Assembly (NCBI RefSeq): GCF_009649225.1
Contig: NZ_WJPP01000002.1
Location: 1 to 64,000, forward strand
Reading direction: 5' to 3'
Source: Spiribacter salilacus
GTDB lineage: Bacteria; Pseudomonadota; Gammaproteobacteria; Nitrococcales; Nitrococcaceae
DNA: 64,000 bases
Shown: positions 8,230-15,094 of the stretch, one piece after another
How the letters are laid out: every line of letters starts with the position of its first letter
How positions within the stretch are numbered: position 1 is the first letter of the stretch
Made by a program: the position numbers and the translations under genes
Notes under the pieces: model-generated
Told to the model about the DNA's origin: nothing
Database searches by the model: none
The model's input: the letters and a program-made list of their open reading frames with translations, nothing else

Positions 8230-8294
8230 CCATTTATAACCGGGGGAAGCTATCGAGTGTCTATGGAACTGGGTCCGCACCAATTTGACTTCCC
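8230..8294 (+). repeat. Dispersed repeat, copy R2
   Basis: This direct copy of R1 (59/65 identical) lies between the AbiEi start and the TacAT operator. The bases 8221-8240 at its left edge also recur inverted at 11553-11572 with one mismatch. Confidence 0.8.
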
Positions 8295-8302
8295 GGATGA
8301 AT

Positions 8303-8339
8303 TCCGTAGTATTTTTGTTTGCTACGGATATTTTCCGTA
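8303..8339. promoter_or_regulatory. TCCGTA half-sites upstream of the DUF1778/GNAT pair (candidate operator)
   Basis: TCCGTA occurs at 8303-8308 and 8334-8339, and its reverse complement TACGGA lies between them at 8323-8328. The last two form a dyad with a 5-nt spacer, ending about 20 bases before the antitoxin ATG. Ribbon-helix-helix antitoxins of the TacA type bind such dyads. The role is inferred. Confidence 0.5.
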
Positions 8340-8359
8340 AATAGCATTTGGAGATTAAC

Positions 8360-8647
8360 ATGCCTAAAGTTTTACGCTATGAAATGCAGTGGGATGAAGA
8401 AACTTATGCGCTGGCAGAGCGCGCTGCACGCGCGTCTGGCCTAACCAGCATCAAGGCGTATGTCACGCAATTGGTAAAGCAACATGCGCCCGAGGTATTA
8501 GAAGCCTACAGCAATATTCAACTGACCAACGCCCAGTTTGATGCCTTTTGCGAGGCTTGTGACAACCCGCCAGCACCAACGGCTAAACTCCGTAAGGCGG
8601 CAGAAGCGCTTGACCAAGAGGGCTTCGTGCTGAATGCCAACCGCTGA
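8360..8647 (+). CDS. DUF1778 (TacA-like) ribbon-helix-helix antitoxin
   Basis: 95 residues from ATG 8360, which has GGAG six bases upstream; a TTG at 8348 is less likely. The N-terminal region (MPKVLRYEMQWDEETYALAERAARASGLTSIKAYVTQLV) fits the DUF1778 ribbon-helix-helix. The tail LTNAQFDAFCEACDNPPAP followed by LRKAAEAL is the typical toxin-neutralising part of the family. It overlaps the acetyltransferase gene by 14 bp. Confidence 0.85.
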   Translation: MPKVLRYEMQWDEETYALAERAARASGLTSIKAYVTQLVKQHAPEVLEAYSNIQLTNAQFDAFCEACDNPPAPTAKLRKAAEALDQEGFVLNANR

Positions 8648-9170
8648 GTTTTTGCCACTGGATCCCAGTGCGATCAATGTTCAATCATTCAATTGCGGAA
8701 AGGATGTCATTAACACCTATCTGCGTCGCTACGCGGCAAAGAATATGGCATTGAATCTCAACCGGACCTTTGTTCTGCCCTATATACCCGAAGCCCTTAC
8801 CCCTAAACAGGATTCAGGGAAATCTCATGTGGCTGCTTATTACACTCTGGCCCTTCAGACCCTGATGCGTGAAGAGCTGCCTGATCCATCCCGCCTGCCG
8901 CGATACCCTGTTCCCGTGATCCTGCTCGCTCAACTGGGAATCGACCGACGGTTCCACCGGCAAGGCCTGGGAGCAAAAACGCTGGTTCACGCACTGAGAC
9001 ATGCCTACCAGATTGCCAGCAACCCAAATGGCATACCTGCTCTGGGCATCGTTCTAGACGTACTCGATCAGGAAGCGCTGGCCTTCTATCGATCTTTCGA
9101 CTTTTTTTTACCGTTAACAGACAACCCCATGAAGCTATTCGTGCCCATGGCATCATTGGAGACCCTATAA
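8634..9170 (+). CDS. GNAT-family acetyltransferase toxin (TacT-like)
   Basis: 178 residues. The GNAT core is visible: AAYYTLAL, the acyl-CoA binding segment LLAQLGIDRRFHRQGLGAKT (R-x-x-G-x-G/A type), and ALAFYRSFDFF at the end. TacT-like toxins acetylate the amino group of charged tRNA and so block translation; the genetic linkage with a DUF1778 antitoxin supports that role. The start is the ATG inside the 3' end of the antitoxin. No damage is visible. Confidence 0.88.
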   Translation: MPTAEFLPLDPSAINVQSFNCGKDVINTYLRRYAAKNMALNLNRTFVLPYIPEALTPKQDSGKSHVAAYYTLALQTLMREELPDPSRLPRYPVPVILLAQLGIDRRFHRQGLGAKTLVHALRHAYQIASNPNGIPALGIVLDVLDQEALAFYRSFDFFLPLTDNPMKLFVPMASLETL

Positions 9171-9207
9171 GTACCTATCGCTGCATCCCCGTCCATGAAA
9201 CAACATC

Positions 9208-9223
9208 ATTCCCACTCAATCGT
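9208..9223. repeat. Left attachment-site copy of the guaA island
   Basis: ATTCCCACTCAATCGT is identical to 29446-29461. Read on the minus strand this copy encodes T-I-E-W-E followed by TGA, i.e. the GuaA C-terminus, as expected for an integration site that duplicates the end of guaA. Confidence 0.75.
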
Positions 9224-9379
9224 TGCGCAAAAATATAGTCAATAAATTCAATACTTTGAAAGCTTGTAAAGGTCTTTTGTGTAACATCTGTGCACTAAAA
9301 AATGTCAGGATTTTTCCGCTCAGTTCTTTAACCTTCAAGTAATCAACAGCTTATATTTAGCACCGCGCACGACGTGAAC

Positions 9380-9400
9380 GATTTTTAACTTCTGATCATT
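9380..9400. repeat. 21-bp direct repeat, copy 2
   Basis: Identical to 5759-5779, here in non-coding sequence just inside the island boundary. Confidence 0.6.
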
Positions 9401-9508
9401 CCCCTGCACAATTTTTTCGGCGCCATAGCGGCAGCGATGAAGCAATGCCCTCCAGAACTGCACAGGTTAAGAGTGGGGACCTGTCTCCAACAGAGTTGGA
9501 AGAGCACC

Positions 9509-9552
9509 ACTTTAGAATGCTATTGAGTGTCTAGAGAACTGGGTCCGTACCA
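9509..9552 (+). repeat. Dispersed repeat, copy R3
   Basis: This 44-bp copy matches the reverse complement of R4 (10160-10203) at 40 of 44 positions. With R4 it brackets one secreted-protein gene in head-to-head orientation. Confidence 0.8.
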
Positions 9553-9631
9553 AATACAGCGGGATATGCTTCATAATCGCACATGCCAACTGGCTTACTA
9601 CCGCCGCTTATTATCAAGGATGAAAAAATAG

Positions 9632-10156
9632 ATGAAAGTTGTGATGACCGTTTGCGCGCTCCTTTTCTTTATTAGTCTTCCGATTTATGGGCAGTGGGAG
9701 CACTCAAGAAACATTGATCTAATGACCGATGTGGATACGAGTGAAGCTACCTTACGAGGCAGCCTCATTCGAGGCGATGATGGAATACTTAGGCGGAAGC
9801 ATGAATTTCTTAGAGTACAGTGTCTTCCGTCGGGTAAAGCTAGAGTATTTCTTCAGCTTAGCGGGGAGGTTACTGTTCCTCCTTATAGCTATAATGTTAT
9901 CTACAGAGCGGATGGTGGTCCGATAAGGTCCTTTGGCTCTTGGACACATAAGGACTGGCCTGTTTGTCTCAGAGATCGCTGTCGTCGTCGTCTGCTAGAA
10001 CTCCAACCGACCGTTTCAAGCGCATGGGCCCTAACCCAGATAATGAAGTCGTCTGAGCTTATTATTCGCCTTGAAGACCAACCCGACGCATCTACTGCGG
10101 TATTTCAGGTAAATAAGGGCCGAGATCAGTTGATGCGACTCTCGTGCTTACAGTGA
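9632..10156 (+). CDS. Secreted hypothetical protein inside a repeat-bounded cassette
   Basis: 174 residues with a clear signal peptide (MKVVMTVCALLFFISLPIYG). The mature part is a beta-rich single domain with Cys in RVQCLPSG, CLRDRC and RLSCL, which could form disulfides. The layout, with a C-terminal L-I-I-R ... A-V-F-x-V segment, loosely resembles VasI-like periplasmic proteins, but I do not assign it. AAGGATG lies about 12 bases before the ATG, and the stop codon lies three bases before repeat R4. The gene and its flanking inverted repeats look like one transferable unit. Confidence 0.65.
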   Translation: MKVVMTVCALLFFISLPIYGQWEHSRNIDLMTDVDTSEATLRGSLIRGDDGILRRKHEFLRVQCLPSGKARVFLQLSGEVTVPPYSYNVIYRADGGPIRSFGSWTHKDWPVCLRDRCRRRLLELQPTVSSAWALTQIMKSSELIIRLEDQPDASTAVFQVNKGRDQLMRLSCLQ

Positions 10157-10159
10157 AAC

Positions 10160-10203
10160 TGGTGCGGACCCAGTTCTCTAGACACTCGATAGCTTCCTAA
10201 AGT
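10160..10203 (-). repeat. Dispersed repeat, copy R4 (inverted)
   Basis: This is the inverted partner of R3. AACTGG and CCAGTT at its inner edge form a short dyad around GTCCGCA, so the end can fold back on itself, like REP or MITE ends. Confidence 0.8.
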
Positions 10204-10326
10204 AGTTTTCTTCGGACACGAGTAGCACAGCAGAGGAGACCAAAATTCCGGATAATGCAGCCGTTTTAGAGAAACTGTTTAACCCGTCAGTTTTCTTCTG
10301 AGTCCGCTTGGATTTCGGCATAGGTT

Positions 10327-10686
10327 CTACCTTCCAGCTTGAACCTCACTATTCACATAATAAATCACAAGGTCAGCTCGCGCCTGCGAGTCAGTCACAT
10401 ACACGAGTGTGTCACTTTGTCCCTGAGAATTAGCGACGTACCATACTCCGGGTCTTTTGTTAGCGTGTGTTTGATAGTGAGTAATAAACACTTTTAGATC
10501 AGCTTGGACCTGAGACGATGTTTCATAGACGATTAGATCCGCCTGCACCTCTGAGTTAGTAAAATAGACCTTCCTCGCAGAAGCAGATAGGGAGAAAAAA
10601 AGGAGAAAAAGGCATACCGTGCATGTCAGAGCAATGCGTCCCTTGGAAACTAGCTCCGAATTAAATCTCAAAGACTCGTTGGGCAT
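10327..10686 (-). CDS. Small secreted repeat protein (DUF6150-like)
   Basis: 119 residues from ATG 10686, which has AGGAG six bases upstream. The hydrophobic stretch after a basic N-terminus (about residues 17-38, ending ASARK) is a signal peptide. The mature region is a short repeat, VYFTNSEVQADLIVY, VYETSSQVQADLKVF, VYVTDSQARADLVIY, YYVNSEVQAGR, the pattern of small DUF6150-type proteins (x-V-Y-x-x-x-S-x-x-x-A-D-L). Function is unknown. It is isolated on the minus strand. Confidence 0.65.
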   Translation of the reverse strand: MPNESLRFNSELVSKGRIALTCTVCLFLLFFSLSASARKVYFTNSEVQADLIVYETSSQVQADLKVFITHYQTHANKRPGVWYVANSQGQSDTLVYVTDSQARADLVIYYVNSEVQAGR

Positions 10687-10994
10687 TCTTTGCTCCTCAT
10701 TACTATATAGGTTGACCGAAGGTATTACAGGGAATTTGCTGTGACAACCTTGCTCAAAGCTGACGACCCAGAGATGGCCTAGATAAAACTCAGGGGATAT
10801 CCTTAAGACAAGTAATCTTGCCCACTTGCCGTGGGCACCACAGTAACTTAGTAAACTGGCGGAGAACCACTGCAAAGTGGGCAAGATCAGACGAACATAG
10901 AAATTTGAGCACACAAGTGGCACGCTACTTACGCACAGTACTTAGCATGGTTGAAATTACAGCAAAAGGAATATTTCCATAGGATGGAGCGCTG
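10687..10994. other. Non-coding region with a long inverted repeat
   Basis: No gene is recognised. ATCTTGCCCACTT (10815-10827) and AAGTGGGCAAGAT (10875-10887) are a perfect 13-bp inverted repeat 47 bases apart, and CCCAC-ttgcc-GTGGG (10821-10835) is an alternative inner hairpin. It lies between divergent genes; it could be a structured RNA, a recombination site or a decayed element end. Confidence 0.5.
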
Positions 10995-11243
10995 ATGTGT
11001 AAATCGTTTCGTTTAGTCTCTCTAATACTTTTCCTAGCACTAGTGCCATCAATTGTGTGCGCACAAGATACGTCTGCTCCATTTGCAAACACTAGTGCTG
11101 AAGAAATGATGGATGTCTTTAGCAATGTGTAGTACGAATACACCACCTGCTTCGCATTCTATATGATTTCAAAAGAAGCGTTAGAGCGAGGTGGTAATGT
11201 AAAGAACATAAAGGCTGCAAGTGCGTCTTTATCACATTGGTAA
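10995..11243 (+). pseudogene. Small secreted protein gene interrupted by an in-frame TAG
   Basis: ATG 10995 opens a frame with a clear signal peptide (MCKSFRLVSLILFLALVPSI) and continues to DVFSNV, where TAG stops it at 11130-11132. The same frame resumes immediately as YEYTTCFAFYMISKEALERG and runs to a TAA at 11241-11243. The continuity of sensible protein on both sides suggests one 82-residue gene with a nonsense mutation; the 45-residue N-terminal product could still be made. Family not recognised. Confidence 0.5.
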
Positions 11244-11257
11244 ACGAGGAATAAGAC

Positions 11258-11437
11258 ATGGTCAATCTAGAAAAACTAATCGCGGAACTGTACCCCGACA
11301 TGCCGCAAGAGCAGCGTATCGCCTACGCTAAAATCGCCATCGATGCCTCTAAGACACCAACGATAAGCGATGCGAAAGCTGAGCAGATACGGCAAGCGTA
11401 CAAGAAGCTGCGCGACAAAGGCATCGAAGCCCTTTAA
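11258..11437 (+). CDS. Small hypothetical protein (59 residues)
   Basis: ATG 11258 has AGGA seven bases upstream and opens MVNLEKLIAELYPDMPQEQR, a charged, helical small protein ending in KLRDKGIEAL. It has no signal peptide or membrane segment. It follows the interrupted secreted gene by 14 bases on the same strand, so the two were probably co-transcribed. Function unknown. Confidence 0.5.
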   Translation: MVNLEKLIAELYPDMPQEQRIAYAKIAIDASKTPTISDAKAEQIRQAYKKLRDKGIEAL

Positions 11438-11552
11438 GAGTTATGGATATGGAATCTCCCGAATCACTACACGAAGACAGATCTGTGTGGAGCCCTACCC
11501 AAACTGCCCGTCCATGACTGCCCCTAAAATGGCATTTTTAGTTAAAAACGGC

Positions 11553-11572
11553 GTTATAAATGGGGGAATACC
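11553..11572 (-). repeat. Partial inverted copy of the R1/R2 left flank
   Basis: The reverse complement matches 8221-8240 at 19 of 20 bases (GGTATTCCSCCATTTATAAC). The GAGTGTCTAG core is absent, so this is a fragment of the element. Confidence 0.5.
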
Positions 11573-11648
11573 TGATCGGTGAAGCGGGCAAATTTGTTTT
11601 ACAAAATATGGTTGAAACGTTGAGGTTACTTCTGATGGCGTGGTTTTA

Positions 11649-12068
11649 ATGATTTATTTACGCTCTGTTCTTTGGTCTCTTACCTATCCCATCACTGTTT
11701 TCGCTGGTCAGGCTGTTGGCTATCTTTTAGGCGTTGCCCTCTACTACATATACAACAACATAATGTTTTTGAATCTATCTGAGTTGATAGTAGCGGTAGG
11801 ACCGACACTCGTAGCTGGTCTATTCGCTGGTTGGCTTGCTGGTGTAGTGATCACCAAGTTTGCCGGAGAGATTAGCTTTGCCACGCTAATGGTGTTGCCA
11901 GTGTTGTTAACAGCGTTGGCTCTTGTTGGTAACGTGATAGGTTACACGGGAAATATGAACCTCACTGCGTTATTAGCGGATGGAGGCGCAAACCTTATTA
12001 CTTTAGGCGTTTTCGTGTCAGTGGTGCGCGGACATAAAGGGTTGGTAAGTCACACTAGAAAAAGCTGA
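11649..12068 (+). CDS. Small multi-pass membrane protein, unknown function
   Basis: About 139 residues from ATG 11649 (MIYLRSVLW); a GTG nine bases upstream is an alternative. About four hydrophobic segments span most of the protein (VFAGQAVGYLLGVALYYIY; LVAGLFAGWLAGVVI; LMVLPVLLTALALVGNVIGY; LITLGVFVSVV), with a short basic C-terminal tail. No family is recognised. It stands alone between repeat-rich stretches of the island. Confidence 0.6.
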   Translation: MIYLRSVLWSLTYPITVFAGQAVGYLLGVALYYIYNNIMFLNLSELIVAVGPTLVAGLFAGWLAGVVITKFAGEISFATLMVLPVLLTALALVGNVIGYTGNMNLTALLADGGANLITLGVFVSVVRGHKGLVSHTRKS

Positions 12069-12378
12069 CGAACGAATAAAGCAGGTATACGACACACTCA
12101 ATTGTGCTAACACGTTTTCAGTGTCAGCTGTAGCACACCATTTCGCACACCTCAGATTTGAGCTTGTAGGTTGTTGATTTTCTGAGTAACACGATCATCA
12201 AGTGTTTTCGAAGATAACTACCTTAGGAAGCGATCGAGTGTCTAGGGATCTGGGGTCGCACCAGGGGGATTACCTAAGCAGCCGGCGACAAAAATCTTCT
12301 GTAAGATTAATGGAAAGTGGCGCAAGTACGAGCCTATATTTGCCTTCCGCAAAAGCGCTCATAACTGAGGTTGACACT
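12069..12378. other. Non-coding region with dispersed repeat R5
   Basis: Apart from R5 (12220-12263) nothing coding is supported. It would hold the promoter of the downstream lipoprotein gene. Confidence 0.5.
12220..12263 (+). repeat. Dispersed repeat, copy R5
   Basis: A more diverged copy: ACCTTAGGAAGCGATCGAG, then TGTCTAGGGATCTGGGGTCG, then CACCA. Orientation is as R1-R3. It lies about 115 bp upstream of a lipoprotein gene. Confidence 0.7.
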
Positions 12379-13044
12379 ATGAATAATAAAAAATTTTTGA
12401 TTATTACGGGGCTGTTAGCGCTAATATCGATTGCGATATCTGGTTGCGGAACCGTCGTCCGCTCTGATATATCCGTATTCCATGATTTAGATGCGCGTGC
12501 TAATGAGATTACCTTTGCGTTCGATCCAACAGCGGCGCAGTCAGGCTCATTAGAATATAGAGCATACGCAGATTTGGTGCGCGGGCATCTGACTGAATTA
12601 GGATATGTTGAAGCCGATGCCCAGTCTGATGCTATGTGGGTAATTCAGATGGAATACAAAATTAGTGATGGTGAAGAAAAAGTTGGATCACTACCTATCA
12701 TAGGGCAGACAGGTACTTCCTCATCTACAACGTATGGAACCATAAGCTCAAGCGGCGGCTTCGGGACATATTCTGGCACGACCTACCAAACACCGACCTT
12801 TGGCGTTGTTGGTTCTTTGACGTATTCTGGTACCGTGTATAGCCGTTCTCTACAGTTAAATATTGCTGAGCCACAGACTGTTGGCGGAAATGACACAAAA
12901 GTTTTGCTTGAGGCTACTGTATTCAGCGTAGGCTCGTTTTCTCAGTTAAGCCGGGTAATGCCAGCGATGGTAGAGGCCTTATTCAGAGATTTCCCAGGTG
13001 AGAGCGGTGCAACTCGGACTGAAGCGGTTCGGGTCATAGAATAA
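12379..13044 (+). CDS. DUF4136-like lipoprotein
   Basis: 221 residues from ATG 12379, with AGG about nine bases upstream. The signal sequence ends in a lipobox (SIAISGC), so it should be lipid-anchored. The body (ITFAFDPTAAQSGSLEYRAY, then ADLVRGHLTELGYVEAD, then DAMWVIQMEY) resembles DUF4136 lipoproteins, which have a conserved short-lived domain of unknown role. The middle is Ser/Gly/Thr/Tyr-rich (SSSTTYGTISSSGGFGTYSG). It is followed by a good terminator and stands as a single-gene unit in the island. Confidence 0.7.
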   Translation: MNNKKFLIITGLLALISIAISGCGTVVRSDISVFHDLDARANEITFAFDPTAAQSGSLEYRAYADLVRGHLTELGYVEADAQSDAMWVIQMEYKISDGEEKVGSLPIIGQTGTSSSTTYGTISSSGGFGTYSGTTYQTPTFGVVGSLTYSGTVYSRSLQLNIAEPQTVGGNDTKVLLEATVFSVGSFSQLSRVMPAMVEALFRDFPGESGATRTEAVRVIE

Positions 13045-13067
13045 CTAGAATCCGTTTTTTGTTGTAG

Positions 13068-13102
13068 CGAGGGGTATTGTGCTATGCCTCTCGTTTTCTT
13101 TT
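13068..13102 (+). terminator. Rho-independent terminator after the lipoprotein gene
   Basis: CGAGGGGTAT and ATGCCTCTCG pair over 10 bp (two G-T pairs) around a 6-nt loop, followed by TTTTCTTTT. Confidence 0.75.
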
Positions 13103-13168
13103 GCTCAATCAAATTTCTCCAGCGGTGCTGTCTTAGGGTACGCCCCCCGAAAATGATCGAGGTGATAG

Positions 13169-13312
13169 GTGGAATCTTCAACCCTAGCGAGGACAGGAGC
13201 TTCCACGGGCATCCCTCAGGAGGACTGGGGGATCGACTGGGAGAAAAGCCAGCTGGAGACCAGGGCCATGGAGCAGTTGATTGAGAAAAAGATCAAACAA
13301 CAACTCGAGTAA
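13169..13312 (+). pseudogene. C-terminal gene relic (unrecognised)
   Basis: An open frame directly after two stop codons reads TGIPQEDWGIDWEKSQLETR and ends AMEQLIEKKIKQQLE. It looks like a real charged helical C-terminus without its N-terminal part. No ribosome site precedes it. Family not recognised. The rest of 13045-13653 apart from the terminator and the recombinase upstream repeats holds nothing I can support. Confidence 0.3.
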
Positions 13313-13532
13313 GGCTCCATCTACGCTCCTAAACCCCCAGCCGATTCTCGCTCCGGCAGCGCCTGATGACCAAACAGGTACGTAATCATTACCAACGACG
13401 GATAACGTCGCAAGTTACTCATAAGGGACGCTGGCATCTTGGTGTGTGAGGGCGAGCTGCTGACTGGATGTAATTTGTGCCTCACCTCAATAAGTCGGCT
13501 GCCGAACATACCATCGTCATCATTATTTTTTT

Positions 13533-13641
13533 GGGTATACCTCCACTACTACGTTAAGAAGTTAGGCAAAAGTGTAGCGAAAAGTACGGCATCTTGATCC
13601 AAAATGCTACAGTGTGTTACTATATACCCTAATCGCTACAC
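13533..13641. promoter_or_regulatory. Nested inverted repeats upstream of the serine recombinase (candidate res site/operator)
   Basis: GGGTATA (13533-13539) is inverted at 13623-13629 (TATACCC). GTGTAGCGA (13572-13580) is inverted at 13633-13641 (TCGCTACAC), with a further GCTACA between at 13606. The block ends 12 bases before the recombinase start. Resolvases commonly bind paired subsites next to their own gene, so this may be both promoter and crossover site. Confidence 0.45.
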
Positions 13642-13653
13642 GAAGAGGTTCCC

Positions 13654-14304
13654 ATGTTCGTTAGAGGATATCTCCGAGCTTCCACTATTGATCAAAATGC
13701 AAATCGAGCGCGTCAATCGCTCGAGGATTTCTGTCGGTCAAAAGATAGACCCGTTGCCGCATGGTATGTAGAGAATGCCAGTGGTGCCACACCAGACCGT
13801 CGGGAACTACGGCGTTTGCTAGCGGACGCACAGGTTGGTGATATCCTTTTAGTTGAGGGAATTGATCGTCTTTCTCGCCTTCCACGAGAAGACTGGGACG
13901 CCCTTCGAAATGAGATAGAGTCCAAGGGCTTGCGCGTAGTTGCCATGGACTTACCGACAAGCCACATCGCAATGAATATGGTTAATGGGGAAGATGAATT
14001 CACCGGCCGTATGCTCGACGCTATCAACCGAATGATGCTGGATATGATGGCTGCCATTGCTCGCAAGGATTTTGAAGATCGCCGCCGTCGCCAGGCAGAA
14101 GGTATCCGAAAGGCACAAGATGCTGGAAAATACCAAGGCAGACCGGTGAACGAAAAGCTTCACAAGGATATTCGTGATCTCTTAGGTGTGGGATTATCTG
14201 TGCGGAATATCGCATCAAAGCTCGGATGCAGTACAAGCACTGTTCAAAAAATCCGCCGTACCGTGATACCAATGCCGCAATTTGAGGAGGTTCCAAATGA
14301 ATGA
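13654..14304 (+). CDS. Serine recombinase (resolvase/invertase family)
   Basis: 216 residues. The N-terminal catalytic domain has the nucleophile Ser10 (YLRAST) and the motif LLVEGIDRLSRLPREDW with conserved Arg residues. The long helix carrying FTGRMLDAINRMMLDMMAAI and the GRP signature (YQGRPVNEK) lead to a C-terminal helix-turn-helix (LLGVGLSVRNIASKLGCSTSTVQKI). It would cut and rejoin DNA at paired sites through a 5'-phosphoserine link; dyads upstream are candidate targets. It overlaps the following small membrane protein gene. Confidence 0.92.
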   Translation: MFVRGYLRASTIDQNANRARQSLEDFCRSKDRPVAAWYVENASGATPDRRELRRLLADAQVGDILLVEGIDRLSRLPREDWDALRNEIESKGLRVVAMDLPTSHIAMNMVNGEDEFTGRMLDAINRMMLDMMAAIARKDFEDRRRRQAEGIRKAQDAGKYQGRPVNEKLHKDIRDLLGVGLSVRNIASKLGCSTSTVQKIRRTVIPMPQFEEVPNE

Positions 14305-14587
14305 GTTAGGTTTACTAATCGGTGGAGTCCTTGCATACGGTATTGGGTTTGGGCTGCCGGCATTCGCGATTGTCGCTCTGATACTACATTTTTGTTCGAT
14401 CCAAAAGAACTTCAAAATACACGCCAAAGCATGCGTTACCACATTCGTATTCGTTGGTTTAGTGAACACACTCTTTCCGACTGCCCCAGGAGCAGCGTCA
14501 CTTTTTGTCGCCATAATCATCCCCATCGGCAGCGCCCTTGGGTTTGAATTACTGTTTCGTTCAACTACAAGAAATCAACCACAATAA
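14297..14587 (+). CDS. Small membrane protein coupled to the serine recombinase
   Basis: 96 residues from ATG 14297, with an excellent GAGGAGG six bases upstream; the start lies eight bases inside the recombinase gene. There are three hydrophobic segments (LLIGGVLAYGIGFGLPAFAI; TTFVFVGLVNTLF; AASLFVAIIIPIGSALGFEL). No family recognised. The overlap and strong ribosome site imply co-translation with the recombinase. Confidence 0.6.
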   Translation: MNELGLLIGGVLAYGIGFGLPAFAIVALILHFCSIQKNFKIHAKACVTTFVFVGLVNTLFPTAPGAASLFVAIIIPIGSALGFELLFRSTTRNQPQ

Positions 14588-15094
14588 TCACCAACTTTTT
14601 TAAATTCTTAAGAGCCCTAATTTCCAACGTCCTCGAGAGCATTCGCTCTAAACTCCTTAAGGCATGAAACCTTTCCGTTTCCACTGCTTTGAGAAAATCA
14701 CCGATACCATCACTACCGATCTACACCGGTTGCTAATGCATCATATTTCTAGTCAATCTGACCCAAATTTTCCCTCATTTTCAATCAATTCCAAATATTC
14801 CATAACCTGACGACTTTTCCTAAATATTCAAAATTCAAAAGACTGCAACGACAGTTCTCATATAAAAAATATTAATTTATTCAAATGAACTAAATAACCA
14901 TGCGTGAACATGAATTGTAAAGATTCATGAAAAAGCTGAGATGCCTTCGTAAAGTCGTCTAACCAAAATGGATTCGACTCCCTCAAGGATCCCATCTCCG
15001 CTCACAATCAGGTCACACACGCTGGAGCCGAGAAAATAACACTCGGGAGACTTGGTTATTCTAGTGCCATCATAAAACATAGGAGTTTAGTAAA
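14588..15094. other. AT-rich non-coding region upstream of the HUH-motif gene
   Basis: No gene is seen in about 500 bp. Near its end CCGAG-aaaataaca-CTCGG (15028-15046) and the overlapping AATAAC/GTTATT pair (15035-15040, 15055-15060) can form alternative hairpins about 35 bases before the gene. Such a hairpin next to an HUH protein is where a nick or origin site would be expected (inference). Confidence 0.4.

Larger units (their letters stand above)
9171..9508. other. Non-coding junction region containing the left att copy
   Basis: No convincing gene is present. It holds the 16-bp guaA-like att repeat (9208-9223), the second copy of the 21-bp repeat (9380-9400), and a small hairpin CCAAC-aga-GTTGG (9488-9500). 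Transcription from TacAT would run into it. Confidence 0.6.

Noticed and set aside
1-9200. A third copy of the 16-bp att sequence left of 9208
   Set aside because: Reading the region I found no further copy, so a tandem second island at the same site is not supported by att repeats.
13321-13509. 62-codon minus-strand open frame
   Set aside because: No ribosome site, recognisable domain or composition supports it.
13555-13570. GTTAGGC resembling an integron attC end
   Set aside because: Only one half is present, without the paired RYYYAAC side or an integron integrase.
14965-14990. GATTCGACTCC resembling a tRNA T-arm
   Set aside because: The flanking bases do not pair and no acceptor or anticodon arm can be drawn.
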